DNA of 64,000 bases, from assembly GCA_017522185.1 (NCBI GenBank), contig JAFWZZ010000029.1, forward strand, positions 124,001-188,000, in the 5' to 3' direction. Below, piece after piece: positions 9,696 to 19,365 of this stretch; the first letter of the stretch is position 1; each line of letters opens with the position of its first letter. The stretch comes from Bacillota bacterium (GTDB taxonomy: Bacteria; Bacillota; Clostridia; Peptostreptococcales; Anaerovoracaceae). The position numbers and the translations under genes are program-made. A model generated the notes under the pieces. The model did not search any database. It was not told the DNA's origin and saw only the letters and a list, made by a program, of their open reading frames with translations.

Positions 9696-12167
9696 ATGAA
9701 CGAAAGATATAATCACGTAGAAATTGAAGGTAAATGGCAAAAATACTGGGAAGACCATAACGTATTTAAGACTGTAGAAGACGAAACAAAGAAGAAATAC
9801 TATGTATTAGAAATGTTCCCATATCCATCCGGTAAGCTGCATATGGGTCACGTTAGAAACTATTCCATCGGTGACGTTATCGCAAGATGCCTGAAGATGC
9901 AGGGCTATAACGTACTGCATCCAATGGGCTTTGACTCTTTTGGTCTGCCTGCAGAAAACGCAGCAATCCAGCGTGGTGTAGAACCTGGAAAGTGGACATG
10001 GTCCAATATCGCCGAAATGGAAGAACAGCTGAAACAGCTGGGTCTGTCTTATGACTGGGACAGAGAAGTACAGACATGTAACCCTGATTACTACAAGTGG
10101 ATGCAGTGGATCTTCATTCAGTTCTATAACAAGGGACTGGCATATAAGAAGGAAAACCCTGTAAACTGGTGTCCAAGCTGTCAGACCGTACTGGCAAACG
10201 AACAGGTTGTAGATGGCTGCTGCGAAAGATGTAAGTCTCCTGTAGGCAAGAAGAACCTGTCTCAGTGGTACTTCAAGATTACAGACTATGCAGAAAGACT
10301 GTTAGATAACCTGGATAAGCTGGACGGCTGGCCAAGCAAGGTTAAAGTGATGCAGAAGAACTGGATCGGTAAGTCCATCGGTGCTGAAATCGATTTCCCA
10401 ATCGCAGACACAAACAAGCTGATGAAGGTCTTCACAACACGTGCGGATACATTATTCGGAGTAACATACATGGTAATGGCTCCAGAACATCCATACGTAA
10501 TGGAACTGGTGAAGGGCACAGAATACGAAGCACCTGTTCTGGAATACTTAGATAAGGTTCAGCATATGAACGATATCGAAAGAACTTCCACAACCAACGA
10601 AAAGACTGGCGTATTCATCGGACACTATGCTGTAAACCCTGTAAACGGTAAGAAGGTTCCAATCTACATTTCTGACTACGTACTGATGGGTTATGGTACC
10701 GGTGCCATCATGGCCGTACCTGCCCACGACCAGAGAGACTTTGAATTTGCGAAGAAGTTCGATCTGGACATCATTCCTGTAGTTGATCCGGGAACAGATG
10801 AAATCGATGTAAACAACCTGACAGAAGCTTTTGCTGCTGAAGGTACGATGATCAATTCCGGTAAGTTCGACGGCATGAACAACAAAGAAGCCATCGAAGC
10901 TGTTATCAACTGGCTGGACGGTGAAGGTATCGGTAAGAAGACTGTGAACTACAGACTGCGTGACTGGCTGATTTCCAGACAGAGATACTGGGGTACTCCA
11001 ATCCCAATGATTTACTGCGAACACTGCGGATGGGTTCCTGAAAAGGAAGAAAACCTTCCTGTATTACTGCCTGAGGACGTTGAATTTACAGGTACAGGCG
11101 CGTCCCCACTGACAACTTCCGCACACTTTGCTGACTGCAAGTGTCCGAAGTGCGGCGCAGATGCGAAGAGAGAAATGGATACTATGGATACCTTCCTGGA
11201 TTCCTCCTGGTATTTCTTAAGATACTGCGATCCAAAGAATCCAAACGAAGCATTCAATAAGGAAAAGGCAGATTACTGGATGGATGTTGACCAGTACATC
11301 GGCGGCGTTGAACATGCGATTCTGCACCTGATGTATGCAAGATTCTTCCAGATGGCATTGTATGACTTAGGTCTGACAAAGTTTGAAGAACCGTTCAAAA
11401 ACCTGTTAACACAGGGTATGGTAAACAAGGACGGACGTAAGATGAGTAAGTCCATCGGCAACGTTGTCAGCCCGGAAGAAATCATTACCAAGTACGGTGC
11501 CGATACTGCGAGATTATTCATCCTGTTCGCAGCACCGCCTGAAAGAGAATTAGACTGGTCTGATGCCGGCGTAGAAGGAAGTTACAGATTCTTAAACCGT
11601 GTATGGCGTCTGGTTTACGACTTCGCGCAGAACTGGCAGGGCGGCAGCGCGCCTTACGAAGTGAAGACTGCTGCTGACAAAGAACTGAACTACGTGCTGA
11701 ACACTACAATCAAGAAGGTAACAGAAGACGTAGGCGGCAGATTCAGCTTCAACACAGCTATTTCCTCCATCATGGAATTAGTAAACGAGTTATATAAGTA
11801 TAAGGAATTGGAAGATGCAAATCAGGCCTTCCTGGAAAAGGCGATTGAAACATTAGTTGTGATTCTGTCTCCATTCACTCCACATATCTGTGAAGAAATG
11901 TGGGAAGGACTGGGTTACACAGACTCTCTGAAGGATGTTCCATGGCCGGCTTATGATGAAGCAGCTTTAGTAAAAGATACTATCGAAATCGTTGTACAGA
12001 TCAACGGTAAAGTAAAAGAAAAATTACATGTTTCTAACAATTTAAGCAGAGAAGACCTTGAAAAAGAAGCACTTTCCAATGACAACGTGAAAGCTTTGAC
12101 GGAAGGTAAGAATATCGTAAAGGTAATTGCTGTTCCTAACAAGCTTGTAAATATTGTTATTAAGTAA
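9696..12167 (+). CDS. leuS: Leucine-tRNA ligase
   Basis: Class I synthetase for tRNA-Leu, 823 aa. The HIGH motif appears as [14 protein letters not shown] near residue 49 and KMSKS as [13 protein letters not shown] near residue 580. The CP1 editing domain contains [13 protein letters not shown] and a zinc-type cysteine pair region ([21 protein letters not shown]). The leucine-specific insertion, anticodon-binding and C-terminal domains follow. CAGGAAATG provides a weak ribosome site. The 3' end lies just upstream of rnj. Confidence 0.97.
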   Translation: MNERYNHVEIEGKWQKYWEDHNVFKTVEDETKKKYYVLEMFPYPSGKLHMGHVRNYSIGDVIARCLKMQGYNVLHPMGFDSFGLPAENAAIQRGVEPGKWTWSNIAEMEEQLKQLGLSYDWDREVQTCNPDYYKWMQWIFIQFYNKGLAYKKENPVNWCPSCQTVLANEQVVDGCCERCKSPVGKKNLSQWYFKITDYAERLLDNLDKLDGWPSKVKVMQKNWIGKSIGAEIDFPIADTNKLMKVFTTRADTLFGVTYMVMAPEHPYVMELVKGTEYEAPVLEYLDKVQHMNDIERTSTTNEKTGVFIGHYAVNPVNGKKVPIYISDYVLMGYGTGAIMAVPAHDQRDFEFAKKFDLDIIPVVDPGTDEIDVNNLTEAFAAEGTMINSGKFDGMNNKEAIEAVINWLDGEGIGKKTVNYRLRDWLISRQRYWGTPIPMIYCEHCGWVPEKEENLPVLLPEDVEFTGTGASPLTTSAHFADCKCPKCGADAKREMDTMDTFLDSSWYFLRYCDPKNPNEAFNKEKADYWMDVDQYIGGVEHAILHLMYARFFQMALYDLGLTKFEEPFKNLLTQGMVNKDGRKMSKSIGNVVSPEEIITKYGADTARLFILFAAPPERELDWSDAGVEGSYRFLNRVWRLVYDFAQNWQGGSAPYEVKTAADKELNYVLNTTIKKVTEDVGGRFSFNTAISSIMELVNELYKYKELEDANQAFLEKAIETLVVILSPFTPHICEEMWEGLGYTDSLKDVPWPAYDEAALVKDTIEIVVQINGKVKEKLHVSNNLSREDLEKEALSNDNVKALTEGKNIVKVIAVPNKLVNIVIK

Positions 12168-12177
12168 AGGGGAAAGT

Positions 12178-14031
12178 ATGAGAGATTACAACAGTAAAAA
12201 GCCATCCAGGAAGGTGGCGGGGAAGAAACCCCAGTCGAAGAGCAACAAGCCTGCGAAAGCGGCAAAAGCTGTGGCACCTGCGAAACCTTCTAAAAAGAAG
12301 AAGCAGGTACTGCCGATGAGAGGGTCTTCAAAACGAACTGTTGCAGTGCAGGAAAAGAATGAAAAGAAGGTCAGACTGGCAGATAATCTGAAAGTCATTC
12401 CAATTGGTGGATTGAATGAAATCGGTAAGAATATGACGGTCCTTGAATATAAGGACCAGATTCTTATCGTTGACTGCGGATTATCCTTCCCGGAAGACGA
12501 AATGTACGGTATCGACGTGGTAATTCCGGATTTCAGCTATCTGGAAAAACACGCTAATAAGATTATGGGGCTTGTGATTACACATGGTCACGAAGATCAT
12601 ATCGGTGCGGTTCCGTATTTGCTGAAGAAACTGAACGTTCCGGTTTACGGAACAAGATTAACCTTAGGGTTAATTGAGAATAAGCTAAAGGAACACGGGT
12701 TGAAAGGAAAACTGAACACCATCAAGGCAGGTCAGAAATTCCGTGTCGGTGAATTTAAGATTGAAGCAATCCGTACGACCCATTCCATCGCAGATGCCAT
12801 CTGTCTGTACATTCAGACTCCGGCTGCAACCGTGTTCCATACGGGCGATTTTAAGATTGACTATACGCCAATCGACGGAGAACCTATCGACCTTGCAAAA
12901 TTCGCTGAAATCGGCAAAAAAGGCGTTGATTTGATGCTCGCAGACAGCACCAATGCACTTCGTTCCGGATTCACGGCTTCCGAAAAGGTGGTAGGTACTA
13001 CATTGGACGGAATCTTCCGCCAGGCAGATAAGCGTATTATTATCGCAACCTTCTCTTCCAACGTACACCGTGTGCAGAAAATCATCGAGCTGGCCGTGAA
13101 ATACGGCAGAAAGTTTGCTGTATCCGGCAGAAGTATGGAAAACGTCGTTGCTTTGGCCGTGGAACTGGGTTACCTGAAGATTCCGGCAGGCACTTATGTG
13201 GACTTGAATAAGACAAAGAATATTCCGGATGATCAGCTTGTCATCATTACGACAGGCAGTCAGGGAGAGCCGATGTCTGCACTGTCCAGAATGGCAAACG
13301 ATGAGCACCGTAGTGTAAAACTGAAGAAGGGTGACATGGTTATCCTGTCTTCCACACCGGTACCGGGCAACGAGAAGACGGTTTCCACCGTTGTAAACAG
13401 ACTCTTCGAAAAGGGAGTCAATGTGATCTACAATGATATTGCGGATATTCACGTCTCCGGACATGCGTGTCAGGAAGAGCTGAAACTGATCCATACGCTG
13501 ATTAAGCCGAAGTTTTTCATGCCGGTCCACGGTGAATTCAGACATCTGGTGCAGCATTCCGTAATTGCGGAATCCATCGGTATGAAACCAGACAGAATCT
13601 TCATTCTGGCCAATGGCGATCAGCTGACCATCGACAAAAAGCACGCGATGAAGTTCCAGAATGTGGCCAGTGCCGAAGATATTCTGGTAGACGGTCTGGG
13701 CGTAGGCGATGTAGGCAACATCGTTCTCCGGGACAGAAAGCTTCTGTCAGAATCCGGACTCCTCATCGTAGTGGCTGCCATCGACAGAGCTTCCGGCGAA
13801 CTGGTTTCCGGACCGGATATCGTATCCAGAGGTTTTGTCTATGTGAGAGAAAACGAAGACTTGATTAACGACGCAAAAGATCTGGCAAGGGCATCCCTGG
13901 AAGCTGGCCTGGCTGCAGGCAACAGAGACTGGAACGGATTGAAGAACCTGGTTCGTGACGATTTACGGAAGTTTATCTTCACGAGAACCAAGAGAAGTCC
14001 GATTATCCTGCCGATTTTCTTAGATGTTTAA
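12178..14031 (+). CDS. rnj: Ribonuclease J
   Basis: Beta-CASP metallo-beta-lactamase nuclease with 5'-3' exonuclease and endonuclease activity, used for mRNA decay and rRNA maturation. The catalytic motif THGHEDHIGAVPYL, HTGDFKID, and the beta-CASP motifs (SGRSMENVV, HVSGHACQEELKLI, PVHGEFRHL) are all present. The protein starts with a 60-residue Lys/Ala/Pro-rich tail absent from Bacillus RNase J1, probably disordered and RNA- or ribosome-contacting. I chose ATG 12178 (617 aa), preceded by AAAGGGGAAAGT; the upstream TTG 12154 would overlap leuS by 14 bp. Only one RNase J paralogue is in the window. Confidence 0.94.
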   Translation: MRDYNSKKPSRKVAGKKPQSKSNKPAKAAKAVAPAKPSKKKKQVLPMRGSSKRTVAVQEKNEKKVRLADNLKVIPIGGLNEIGKNMTVLEYKDQILIVDCGLSFPEDEMYGIDVVIPDFSYLEKHANKIMGLVITHGHEDHIGAVPYLLKKLNVPVYGTRLTLGLIENKLKEHGLKGKLNTIKAGQKFRVGEFKIEAIRTTHSIADAICLYIQTPAATVFHTGDFKIDYTPIDGEPIDLAKFAEIGKKGVDLMLADSTNALRSGFTASEKVVGTTLDGIFRQADKRIIIATFSSNVHRVQKIIELAVKYGRKFAVSGRSMENVVALAVELGYLKIPAGTYVDLNKTKNIPDDQLVIITTGSQGEPMSALSRMANDEHRSVKLKKGDMVILSSTPVPGNEKTVSTVVNRLFEKGVNVIYNDIADIHVSGHACQEELKLIHTLIKPKFFMPVHGEFRHLVQHSVIAESIGMKPDRIFILANGDQLTIDKKHAMKFQNVASAEDILVDGLGVGDVGNIVLRDRKLLSESGLLIVVAAIDRASGELVSGPDIVSRGFVYVRENEDLINDAKDLARASLEAGLAAGNRDWNGLKNLVRDDLRKFIFTRTKRSPIILPIFLDV

Positions 14032-14042
14032 TGGAGGTAACG

Positions 14043-14381
14043 ATGAACGTATATGATCAGGCACACAATTTAGCCAGAGCAATCAAGGAATCCGAAGAGT
14101 TCAAACAGTATGACTACCTGAAGAAAGTCATCGACCAGAACGAAGAATTAGCAAAAATGATTAAGGATTTCCAGGCAAAGCAGTTTGAAATGCAGGCCAA
14201 GCAGATGATGGGAGAAGAAATGGCACCAGACATGATGCAGACCATTCAGGAACTGTATCAGATTATCATGACAGATCCGACAGCGTCCCAGTATATGCAG
14301 GCTGAAATGCGTTTCTCTCTGATGATGAACGACGTCTATAAGATTTTAGGCGAAGTTATGGGACTTGGAAATATGCAATAA
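14043..14381 (+). CDS. YlbF/YmcA family protein
   Basis: 112-aa all-helical protein of the YlbF/YmcA family. In Bacillus, YlbF, YmcA and YaaT form a complex that acts with RNase Y in RNA processing and affects sporulation and biofilm timing. Typical features are NVYDQAHNLARAIKESEEF, the long helical middle and PTASQYMQAEMRF. GGAGG at 14033-14037 places the start at ATG 14043; another ATG at 14031 overlaps the rnj stop and lacks its own ribosome site. Its position directly after rnj suits an RNA-decay role, but that is inference. Confidence 0.85.
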   Translation: MNVYDQAHNLARAIKESEEFKQYDYLKKVIDQNEELAKMIKDFQAKQFEMQAKQMMGEEMAPDMMQTIQELYQIIMTDPTASQYMQAEMRFSLMMNDVYKILGEVMGLGNMQ

Positions 14382-14393
14382 TCGCCATATCTG

Positions 14394-14422
14394 TTGAAAT
14401 ATCACGAACGGTATGGTATAAT
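14394..14422 (+). promoter_or_regulatory. Sigma-A promoter for efp
   Basis: TTGAAA (14394-14399), a 17-bp spacer and TATAAT (14417-14422) with an extended TG before the -10. It lies in the 87-bp gap between the ylbF-like gene and efp, about 45 bp before the efp start. The same TGG-TATAAT form recurs at 32135-32143. Confidence 0.85.
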
Positions 14423-14468
14423 ACAGGTTAGTTTAGTAGAAAATTTATAAGAAAGCGAGAATAGACCC

Positions 14469-15029
14469 ATGATTTATGCAAGTGATTTTAGAAAAGGCAT
14501 GACTTTTGAAATTAACGGCGATCCACATGTAGTTGTTGATTTCCAGCACGTAAAGCCAGGTAAGGGCGCTGCGTTCGTTAGAACAAAGTATAAGAACATC
14601 TTAACAGGTGCAACAAGAGAAGAAGCATTCAATCCGGATGACAAATTCCCTAAGGCACACATCGAAACAAGAAAGATGCAGTACCTGTACAACGATGGTG
14701 ACCTGTACTACTTCATGGATCCTGAAACATATGATCAGATTCCTTTAGCATATGATCAGGTTGAAGAAGCTATGAAGTATCTGAGAGACAACGATGAAGC
14801 TACAATCAAGTTCTACAAGGGAAGCGCATTCTTAGTAGAAGCTCCAAACTTCGTAGACTTAGTAGTAACTGAAACAGAACCAGGCGTAAAGGGCAACACT
14901 GCTACAAACGTTACAAAGGCTGCTACAGTTGAAACTGGTGCAGTAATCCAGGTTCCTATCTTCATCGAAGCAGGTGAAAAGATCCAGATCGACACAAGAA
15001 CTGGCGAATACTTAGGCAGAGCAAAATAG
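14469..15029 (+). CDS. efp: Elongation factor P
   Basis: Relieves ribosome stalling at consecutive prolines by entering the E site. It is 186 aa, the usual length, with three OB-like domains. The KOW-like N-terminal domain carries [17 protein letters not shown] with the conserved Lys near residue 32 at the loop tip that is modified in other bacteria. The modification route is unknown here, as no epmA/epmB-type gene is nearby. It has its own strong promoter and terminator and looks highly expressed from its restricted codon choice. Confidence 0.97.
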   Translation: MIYASDFRKGMTFEINGDPHVVVDFQHVKPGKGAAFVRTKYKNILTGATREEAFNPDDKFPKAHIETRKMQYLYNDGDLYYFMDPETYDQIPLAYDQVEEAMKYLRDNDEATIKFYKGSAFLVEAPNFVDLVVTETEPGVKGNTATNVTKAATVETGAVIQVPIFIEAGEKIQIDTRTGEYLGRAK

Positions 15030-15043
15030 TTAAAAAACATCTG

Positions 15044-15074
15044 AAAGGGACGTAGCGATGCGTCCCTTTGTTTT
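15044..15074 (+). terminator. Intrinsic terminator after efp
   Basis: Perfect 9-bp stem AAAGGGACG / CGTCCCTTT with an 8-base loop, followed by GTTTT. It starts 14 bp after the efp stop. The in-frame ATG at 15058 sits in its loop, which argues that mltG really starts downstream at 15091. Confidence 0.85.
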
Positions 15075-15090
15075 AGTAAAGGACACAGAA

Positions 15091-16146
15091 ATGAACAACC
15101 TACAATCCAAGAAAAAGATCATCGCAATCGTATCCGCAATCGTTGCCGTCTGCATTCTCGGCGGCGTTGTTTTCTTTGTTTCCGGCCTTGGTGCCGTATC
15201 AAAGGATGACACGGCAGATGTCGTTGTAACCGTGGAATCCGGAAGCGGTGCCTACGATATCCTCTATGCTTTAGATGAAGCCGGACTGGTAAAGAACGGT
15301 TTCTGCGGTAAGCTGTACATGAAATTCTTTGCACCGGATACGTTGCAGGCCAATACATACGTGTTAAACAAGACCTTATCTTTGAAAGAGCAGGTGAACA
15401 TCATCGCAACCGGTGATCTTCATTATGTGCAGAGCAGCAGATTTACGATCATCGAAGGCGCCACATACAAAGACGCCGCAGCTGCGATTTCCAAAACCCT
15501 TGGTTTCAGCGAAGAGGAAATCATTGCAAAGTGGTCCGATACTGCATTCTTAAAAGAACTGATTGGCGAATACTGGTTCCTGACAGAAGAAATCCTGAAA
15601 GACGGCATCATTTGCCCGTTAGAAGGCTATCTCTATCCTGAAACCTACACTATCATGGACTCCGATCCTGACATTGAGGGTGTAACCAGGATGATTATGG
15701 ACTTAACAGGCAGCCAGCTGGAACCTTTGAAGGAGGATATTCCATCTTTAGGCATGTCCTGCCATGAATTCCTGGCCTTTGCTTCCGTTGTAGAAAACGA
15801 GTCCTTGTTCGAAGAGGACAGAGCAAAGATTGCAGGTGTGTTCATGAACCGTCTTAAGAAAGACATTGCGCTGCAGAGCGACATCACCGTATTATACGCT
15901 CTGGGCGAAAAGAGAGTCGATGTTACCTATGCGGATTTAGAAGTAGACTCTCTGTACAACACTTACAAACACGCAGGTCTGCCGGTCGGTCCGGTATCCA
16001 ATCCGTACATAAAGACCATGGAAGACTGCATCAACTACGAAAAACACGATTACTACTACTTCTTTGCGACAGAAGACGGTAAGGTGCTGTACACAAAGAC
16101 CCTTGCTGAACATGAGCAGGTCGTAGAAGAGAATCTGTGGTACTAA
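15091..16146 (+). CDS. mltG: Endolytic murein transglycosylase MltG (YceG-like)
   Basis: Membrane-anchored lytic transglycosylase that cuts nascent peptidoglycan strands. One N-terminal membrane helix (IIAIVSAIVAVCILGGVVFFV) is followed by a LysM-like subdomain and the YceG catalytic domain. The catalytic Glu lies in ASVVENESLFEEDRAKIAGVFMNRL, and the domain ends with GLPVGPVSNP. Start at ATG 15091 (351 aa) is supported by AAAGGA at 15078-15083; an ATG at 15058 lies inside the efp terminator. It begins the mltG-trmR-trhP run known from Bacillus (yrrLMNO). Confidence 0.93.
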   Translation: MNNLQSKKKIIAIVSAIVAVCILGGVVFFVSGLGAVSKDDTADVVVTVESGSGAYDILYALDEAGLVKNGFCGKLYMKFFAPDTLQANTYVLNKTLSLKEQVNIIATGDLHYVQSSRFTIIEGATYKDAAAAISKTLGFSEEEIIAKWSDTAFLKELIGEYWFLTEEILKDGIICPLEGYLYPETYTIMDSDPDIEGVTRMIMDLTGSQLEPLKEDIPSLGMSCHEFLAFASVVENESLFEEDRAKIAGVFMNRLKKDIALQSDITVLYALGEKRVDVTYADLEVDSLYNTYKHAGLPVGPVSNPYIKTMEDCINYEKHDYYYFFATEDGKVLYTKTLAEHEQVVEENLWY

Positions 16147-16158
16147 GGAGTTATTAAT

Positions 16159-16830
16159 TTGAAAAATATTACGAATGATAAAGTAACTGCATATATATGC
16201 CAGTATTATCATCCTGTTAACGAGGATCTGGCACATTTGAGAGAAATCGGTGAACGTGATAACGTACCGATCATTCTCAAGGAGACAGAGATGATCCTGA
16301 CAACGTTGTTAAACCTGAAGCGTCCTGCGAAGATTCTGGAAATCGGTACGGCAATCGGATATTCATCCATCTACTTCGCCACTGTCTGTCCGGAAGCTGA
16401 AGTCTATACTATCGAAAAGAACGAGCAGATGCTGCAGGCAGCAAGACATAACATCGCTGAATCCGGTTTTGAAAACAGAATTCATTCTCTGTTTGGCGAT
16501 GGACAGGAACAGATTGAAAAGCTGGCGTCACAGGGTATTACCGGTTTTGATTTTGTCTTTATTGACGCTGCAAAGAGTCACTACAGAAGATTCTTTGATG
16601 CTGCTGTCAGCGTATGCGTTCCGGGCGCACTGATTGTTTCTGACAACGTGCTGCAGAGAGGGATGACCGTAGCGGATGAATACGATACGCACGGCAAACA
16701 CAAAACCAATTCCAGAAATATGAGAGAATTCGTAGAATACATCACGAGCGACCAGGACTACCATACTTCCCTGATGAGTATCGGTGACGGCCTTGCGATT
16801 TCTACGTATAGGGGAGACTATGAAGAATAA
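16159..16830 (+). CDS. trmR: TrmR-type O-methyltransferase (tRNA 5-hydroxyuridine methyltransferase)
   Basis: SAM-dependent class I O-methyltransferase of the COMT-like family, 223 aa. The SAM motif EIGTAIGYSSIYFA and VFIDAAKSHYRRFFD with metal-binding Asp are visible, followed by DNVLQRG. The Bacillus orthologue YrrM (TrmR) methylates 5-hydroxyuridine at tRNA position 34 to 5-methoxyuridine. The assignment rests on the mltG-trmR-trhP gene order as well as the motif pattern. The start codon is TTG, eight bases after AAGGAG, so initiation may be modest. The 3' end overlaps the next gene by 11 bp. Confidence 0.88.
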   Translation: MKNITNDKVTAYICQYYHPVNEDLAHLREIGERDNVPIILKETEMILTTLLNLKRPAKILEIGTAIGYSSIYFATVCPEAEVYTIEKNEQMLQAARHNIAESGFENRIHSLFGDGQEQIEKLASQGITGFDFVFIDAAKSHYRRFFDAAVSVCVPGALIVSDNVLQRGMTVADEYDTHGKHKTNSRNMREFVEYITSDQDYHTSLMSIGDGLAISTYRGDYEE

Positions 16831-18049
16831 ATTTGAATTACTTGCCCCTGCAGGGGATTTAGAAAAACTGAAAACGGCCATTATCTATGGTGCCGATGCG
16901 GTATATTTCGGAGGCGAAATGTTCAGCCTTCGTGCCGGTGCAGGCAATCTGACACTGGACGAGATGAGAGAAGGAGTCGCTTTTGCCCACGAACGCGGCA
17001 AAAAATGCTACCTGACCATCAATATTTTCGCCCATAACGAAGACATCGAGCCACTGACAAAGTATTTAGAGGACATCAGAGAAATCGATATCGATGCGTT
17101 CATCGTATCCGATCCCGGTATTGTTGACCTGATTCAGGAAGTGATTCCTGGTGCCGAGATCCATCTGAGTACCCAGGCTAACATGACAAACTACAGAACG
17201 GCTAACTTCTGGCACAAGATGGGCGTAGAAAGACTGGTTCTTGCGAGAGAACTGACTTTCAAGGAAATCAAGGAAATCAGAAAGAACATTCCTGCGGATA
17301 TGGAACTGGAAGCTTTTGTACACGGAGCTATGTGCATTTCCTATTCCGGCAGATGCCTGCTCAGCAACTTCATGATTGAGCGTGATGCTAACAGAGGTGC
17401 CTGTGCACATCCATGCAGATGGAAGTATGCGCTGGTAGAAGAAAAGAGACCAGGCGAATATTATCCAGTAGAAGAAGACGAAAGAGGCACCTATATCCTT
17501 AATTCCCGGGATTTATGTATGATCGAACATCTGCCAGAAATCATCGAAAGCGGCATCATGAGTGCGAAAATCGAAGGCAGAATGAAGAGTGTATTCTATG
17601 TTGCAACGATTGTACACGCTTACAGAAAGGCAATCGACGCATACTTTGCAGATCCGGAGAATTACAAGTTCAATCCGGAATGGATGAATGAGCTGAAGAA
17701 AGTGAGCCACAGAGAATTCACGACCGGCTTCTACTTCGATAAGCCAACCAACAAAGACCAGAACTACCAGACAAGCGCATATACCAGAGATTATTCTTTC
17801 GTCGGCGTAGTCAGAAGCTACGACGAAACATCCGGTTATGCGGTAGTAGAGCAGAGAAATAAGATGTCTGTCGGCGAAGAAATCGAAGTCTTTGGACCTG
17901 ATATTGAGTTCTTTGCACAGGATATCACAGAAATGTATGATAACGAATCCGGTGAACCAATCGAATCTGCACCGCATCCGCAGCAGATTATCAAAATGAA
18001 GATGGCGCAGCCGGTAAAACCGAACTATATTTTACGTAAGAAAAAATAA
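16820..18049 (+). CDS. trhP: TrhP, peptidase U32 family tRNA hydroxylation protein
   Basis: 409-aa U32-family protein. The U32 signature reads EAFVHGAMCISYSGRCLLS, followed by RGACAHPCRWKY, giving the conserved cysteines thought to hold an iron-sulfur cluster. Family members with this layout (TrhP, YegQ/YrrO) catalyse prephenate-dependent hydroxylation of uridine 34 in tRNA rather than proteolysis. Together with the preceding methyltransferase it would complete 5-methoxyuridine formation. The start is ATG 16820 after GGGGAG, overlapping trmR by 11 bp; the open frame extends upstream to 16784 but without a ribosome site. Bacillus has two paralogues (yrrN, yrrO); here there is one. Confidence 0.88.
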   Translation: MKNKFELLAPAGDLEKLKTAIIYGADAVYFGGEMFSLRAGAGNLTLDEMREGVAFAHERGKKCYLTINIFAHNEDIEPLTKYLEDIREIDIDAFIVSDPGIVDLIQEVIPGAEIHLSTQANMTNYRTANFWHKMGVERLVLARELTFKEIKEIRKNIPADMELEAFVHGAMCISYSGRCLLSNFMIERDANRGACAHPCRWKYALVEEKRPGEYYPVEEDERGTYILNSRDLCMIEHLPEIIESGIMSAKIEGRMKSVFYVATIVHAYRKAIDAYFADPENYKFNPEWMNELKKVSHREFTTGFYFDKPTNKDQNYQTSAYTRDYSFVGVVRSYDETSGYAVVEQRNKMSVGEEIEVFGPDIEFFAQDITEMYDNESGEPIESAPHPQQIIKMKMAQPVKPNYILRKKK

Positions 18050-18063
18050 GGAGTGTGAGATTG

Positions 18064-19365
18064 ATGACTACTGATATCGGTAGTTTACCTGAGGGATTAC
18101 TGTTTACACTGATTTTTATTGCCATTTTGCTGAACGGACTGATCGTTCTTTCCAATACGGCGCTGAATACCGTGAACCGGAACAAGATTAAACAGCTGCT
18201 TCATGACCCTGACAGATCCAAAAAGGCAGAACAGCTGGTGAATCTGTTGGAAAAACCTTCCGAATACCGTTTTACCAACAGACTGCTTAGCTATATGTTC
18301 ATCGGCACCGGTATGTATTTTTCCTTGCAGCTTCCGTATAACAATGCGTTATCTTTCGCGCTGTTCATCCTTTGTAATGTTACCTTTGCAGAATACTTTA
18401 CAAGAAAACTTGCACAGCAGCACAGCATGGGAATCGCGTTCAAGGTAACCGCAATGGAGGAAACGCTGGTTATTCTTCTGAAGCCTTTCGTATTCCTGCT
18501 GACTGTTCTGGCAAATATGTTCCTGCGCCTGTTCCGTCAGGAAACAAATGTGGATTTCAGCGGTTATTCAGAAGAAACCGTAATGTCCATTTTGGAAGAA
18601 GGGCAGCAGACCGGCGCCATCAAGGAAGAGGGCAAGAAGATGATCAACAGTATCTTTGCGTTCGACGATGAACTGGCATATGAAATCATGACACCGAGAA
18701 CAGACGTCTTCGTCATCGATATCAACGACCCGGTAGATGAATACCTGGACGAGCTGATGGAACTACGCTACTCCAGAATCCCGGTTTGCGAAGATGACAC
18801 CGACAATATCATCGGTATTCTGAACATCAAAGACTACCTGATTCAGGCCAGAACCGCCGGTTTCGACAAGGTTGACATCAGAAGCATTCTGAGAAAGGCA
18901 TATTTTGTGCCGGAAACGAAGAATATCGACTCTCTGTTTATCGAATTCCAGAAGGAAAAGCAGCATATCGCAATCCTGATTGATGAATATGGCGGATTCA
19001 GCGGTATCGTTACCATGGAAGACATTGTAGAAGAAATCGTTGGGGATATTAACGACGAATACGACGAAGAAGAACAGATTGTAGAGAAAGTTAACGATAA
19101 TATATTTATTGTTGATGGCGACGTTTCCTTAAACGACTTACAGGAAGATTACAATATCAATCTGGTTTCCGATACCAGTGAGACCATCGGCGGCTTCATC
19201 ATCGACTTATTGGGCGAAATTCCAGATGACGGCGATGAAAACCGCGAAATCGAACTGGATCAGTATATGCTGACCATCCTGTCTGTACGTGAAAGACGTA
19301 TCGAAAAGGTAAGAATCGAAATCAAAGCATTAGAAGAAGCTGAAAAGGAAGATGAACAACAATAA
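18064..19365 (+). CDS. Hemolysin-family membrane protein with CBS pair (CNNM/CorC-like)
   Basis: Polytopic protein of about 433 aa. An N-terminal membrane domain of about four helices (first about residues 8-30, then around 80-160) is followed by a CBS pair (EIMTPRTDVFVIDINDPVDEYL... YSRIPV... IGILNIKDYL and LIDEYGGFSGIVTMEDIVEEIVGDI) and a C-terminal CorC/HlyC domain. Family members take part in divalent cation (magnesium or cobalt) export or homeostasis; hemolysis is a historical name. AAGGAG at 18048-18053 could serve TTG 18061 or ATG 18064; I prefer the ATG. The 3' end overlaps the next gene by 14 bp. Confidence 0.85.
   Translation: MTTDIGSLPEGLLFTLIFIAILLNGLIVLSNTALNTVNRNKIKQLLHDPDRSKKAEQLVNLLEKPSEYRFTNRLLSYMFIGTGMYFSLQLPYNNALSFALFILCNVTFAEYFTRKLAQQHSMGIAFKVTAMEETLVILLKPFVFLLTVLANMFLRLFRQETNVDFSGYSEETVMSILEEGQQTGAIKEEGKKMINSIFAFDDELAYEIMTPRTDVFVIDINDPVDEYLDELMELRYSRIPVCEDDTDNIIGILNIKDYLIQARTAGFDKVDIRSILRKAYFVPETKNIDSLFIEFQKEKQHIAILIDEYGGFSGIVTMEDIVEEIVGDINDEYDEEEQIVEKVNDNIFIVDGDVSLNDLQEDYNINLVSDTSETIGGFIIDLLGEIPDDGDENREIELDQYMLTILSVRERRIEKVRIEIKALEEAEKEDEQQ

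Noticed and set aside
12685-13644. 319-codon minus-strand frame inside rnj
   Set aside because: It lies opposite conserved RNase J catalytic motifs and has no recognisable features, so it is a shadow frame.
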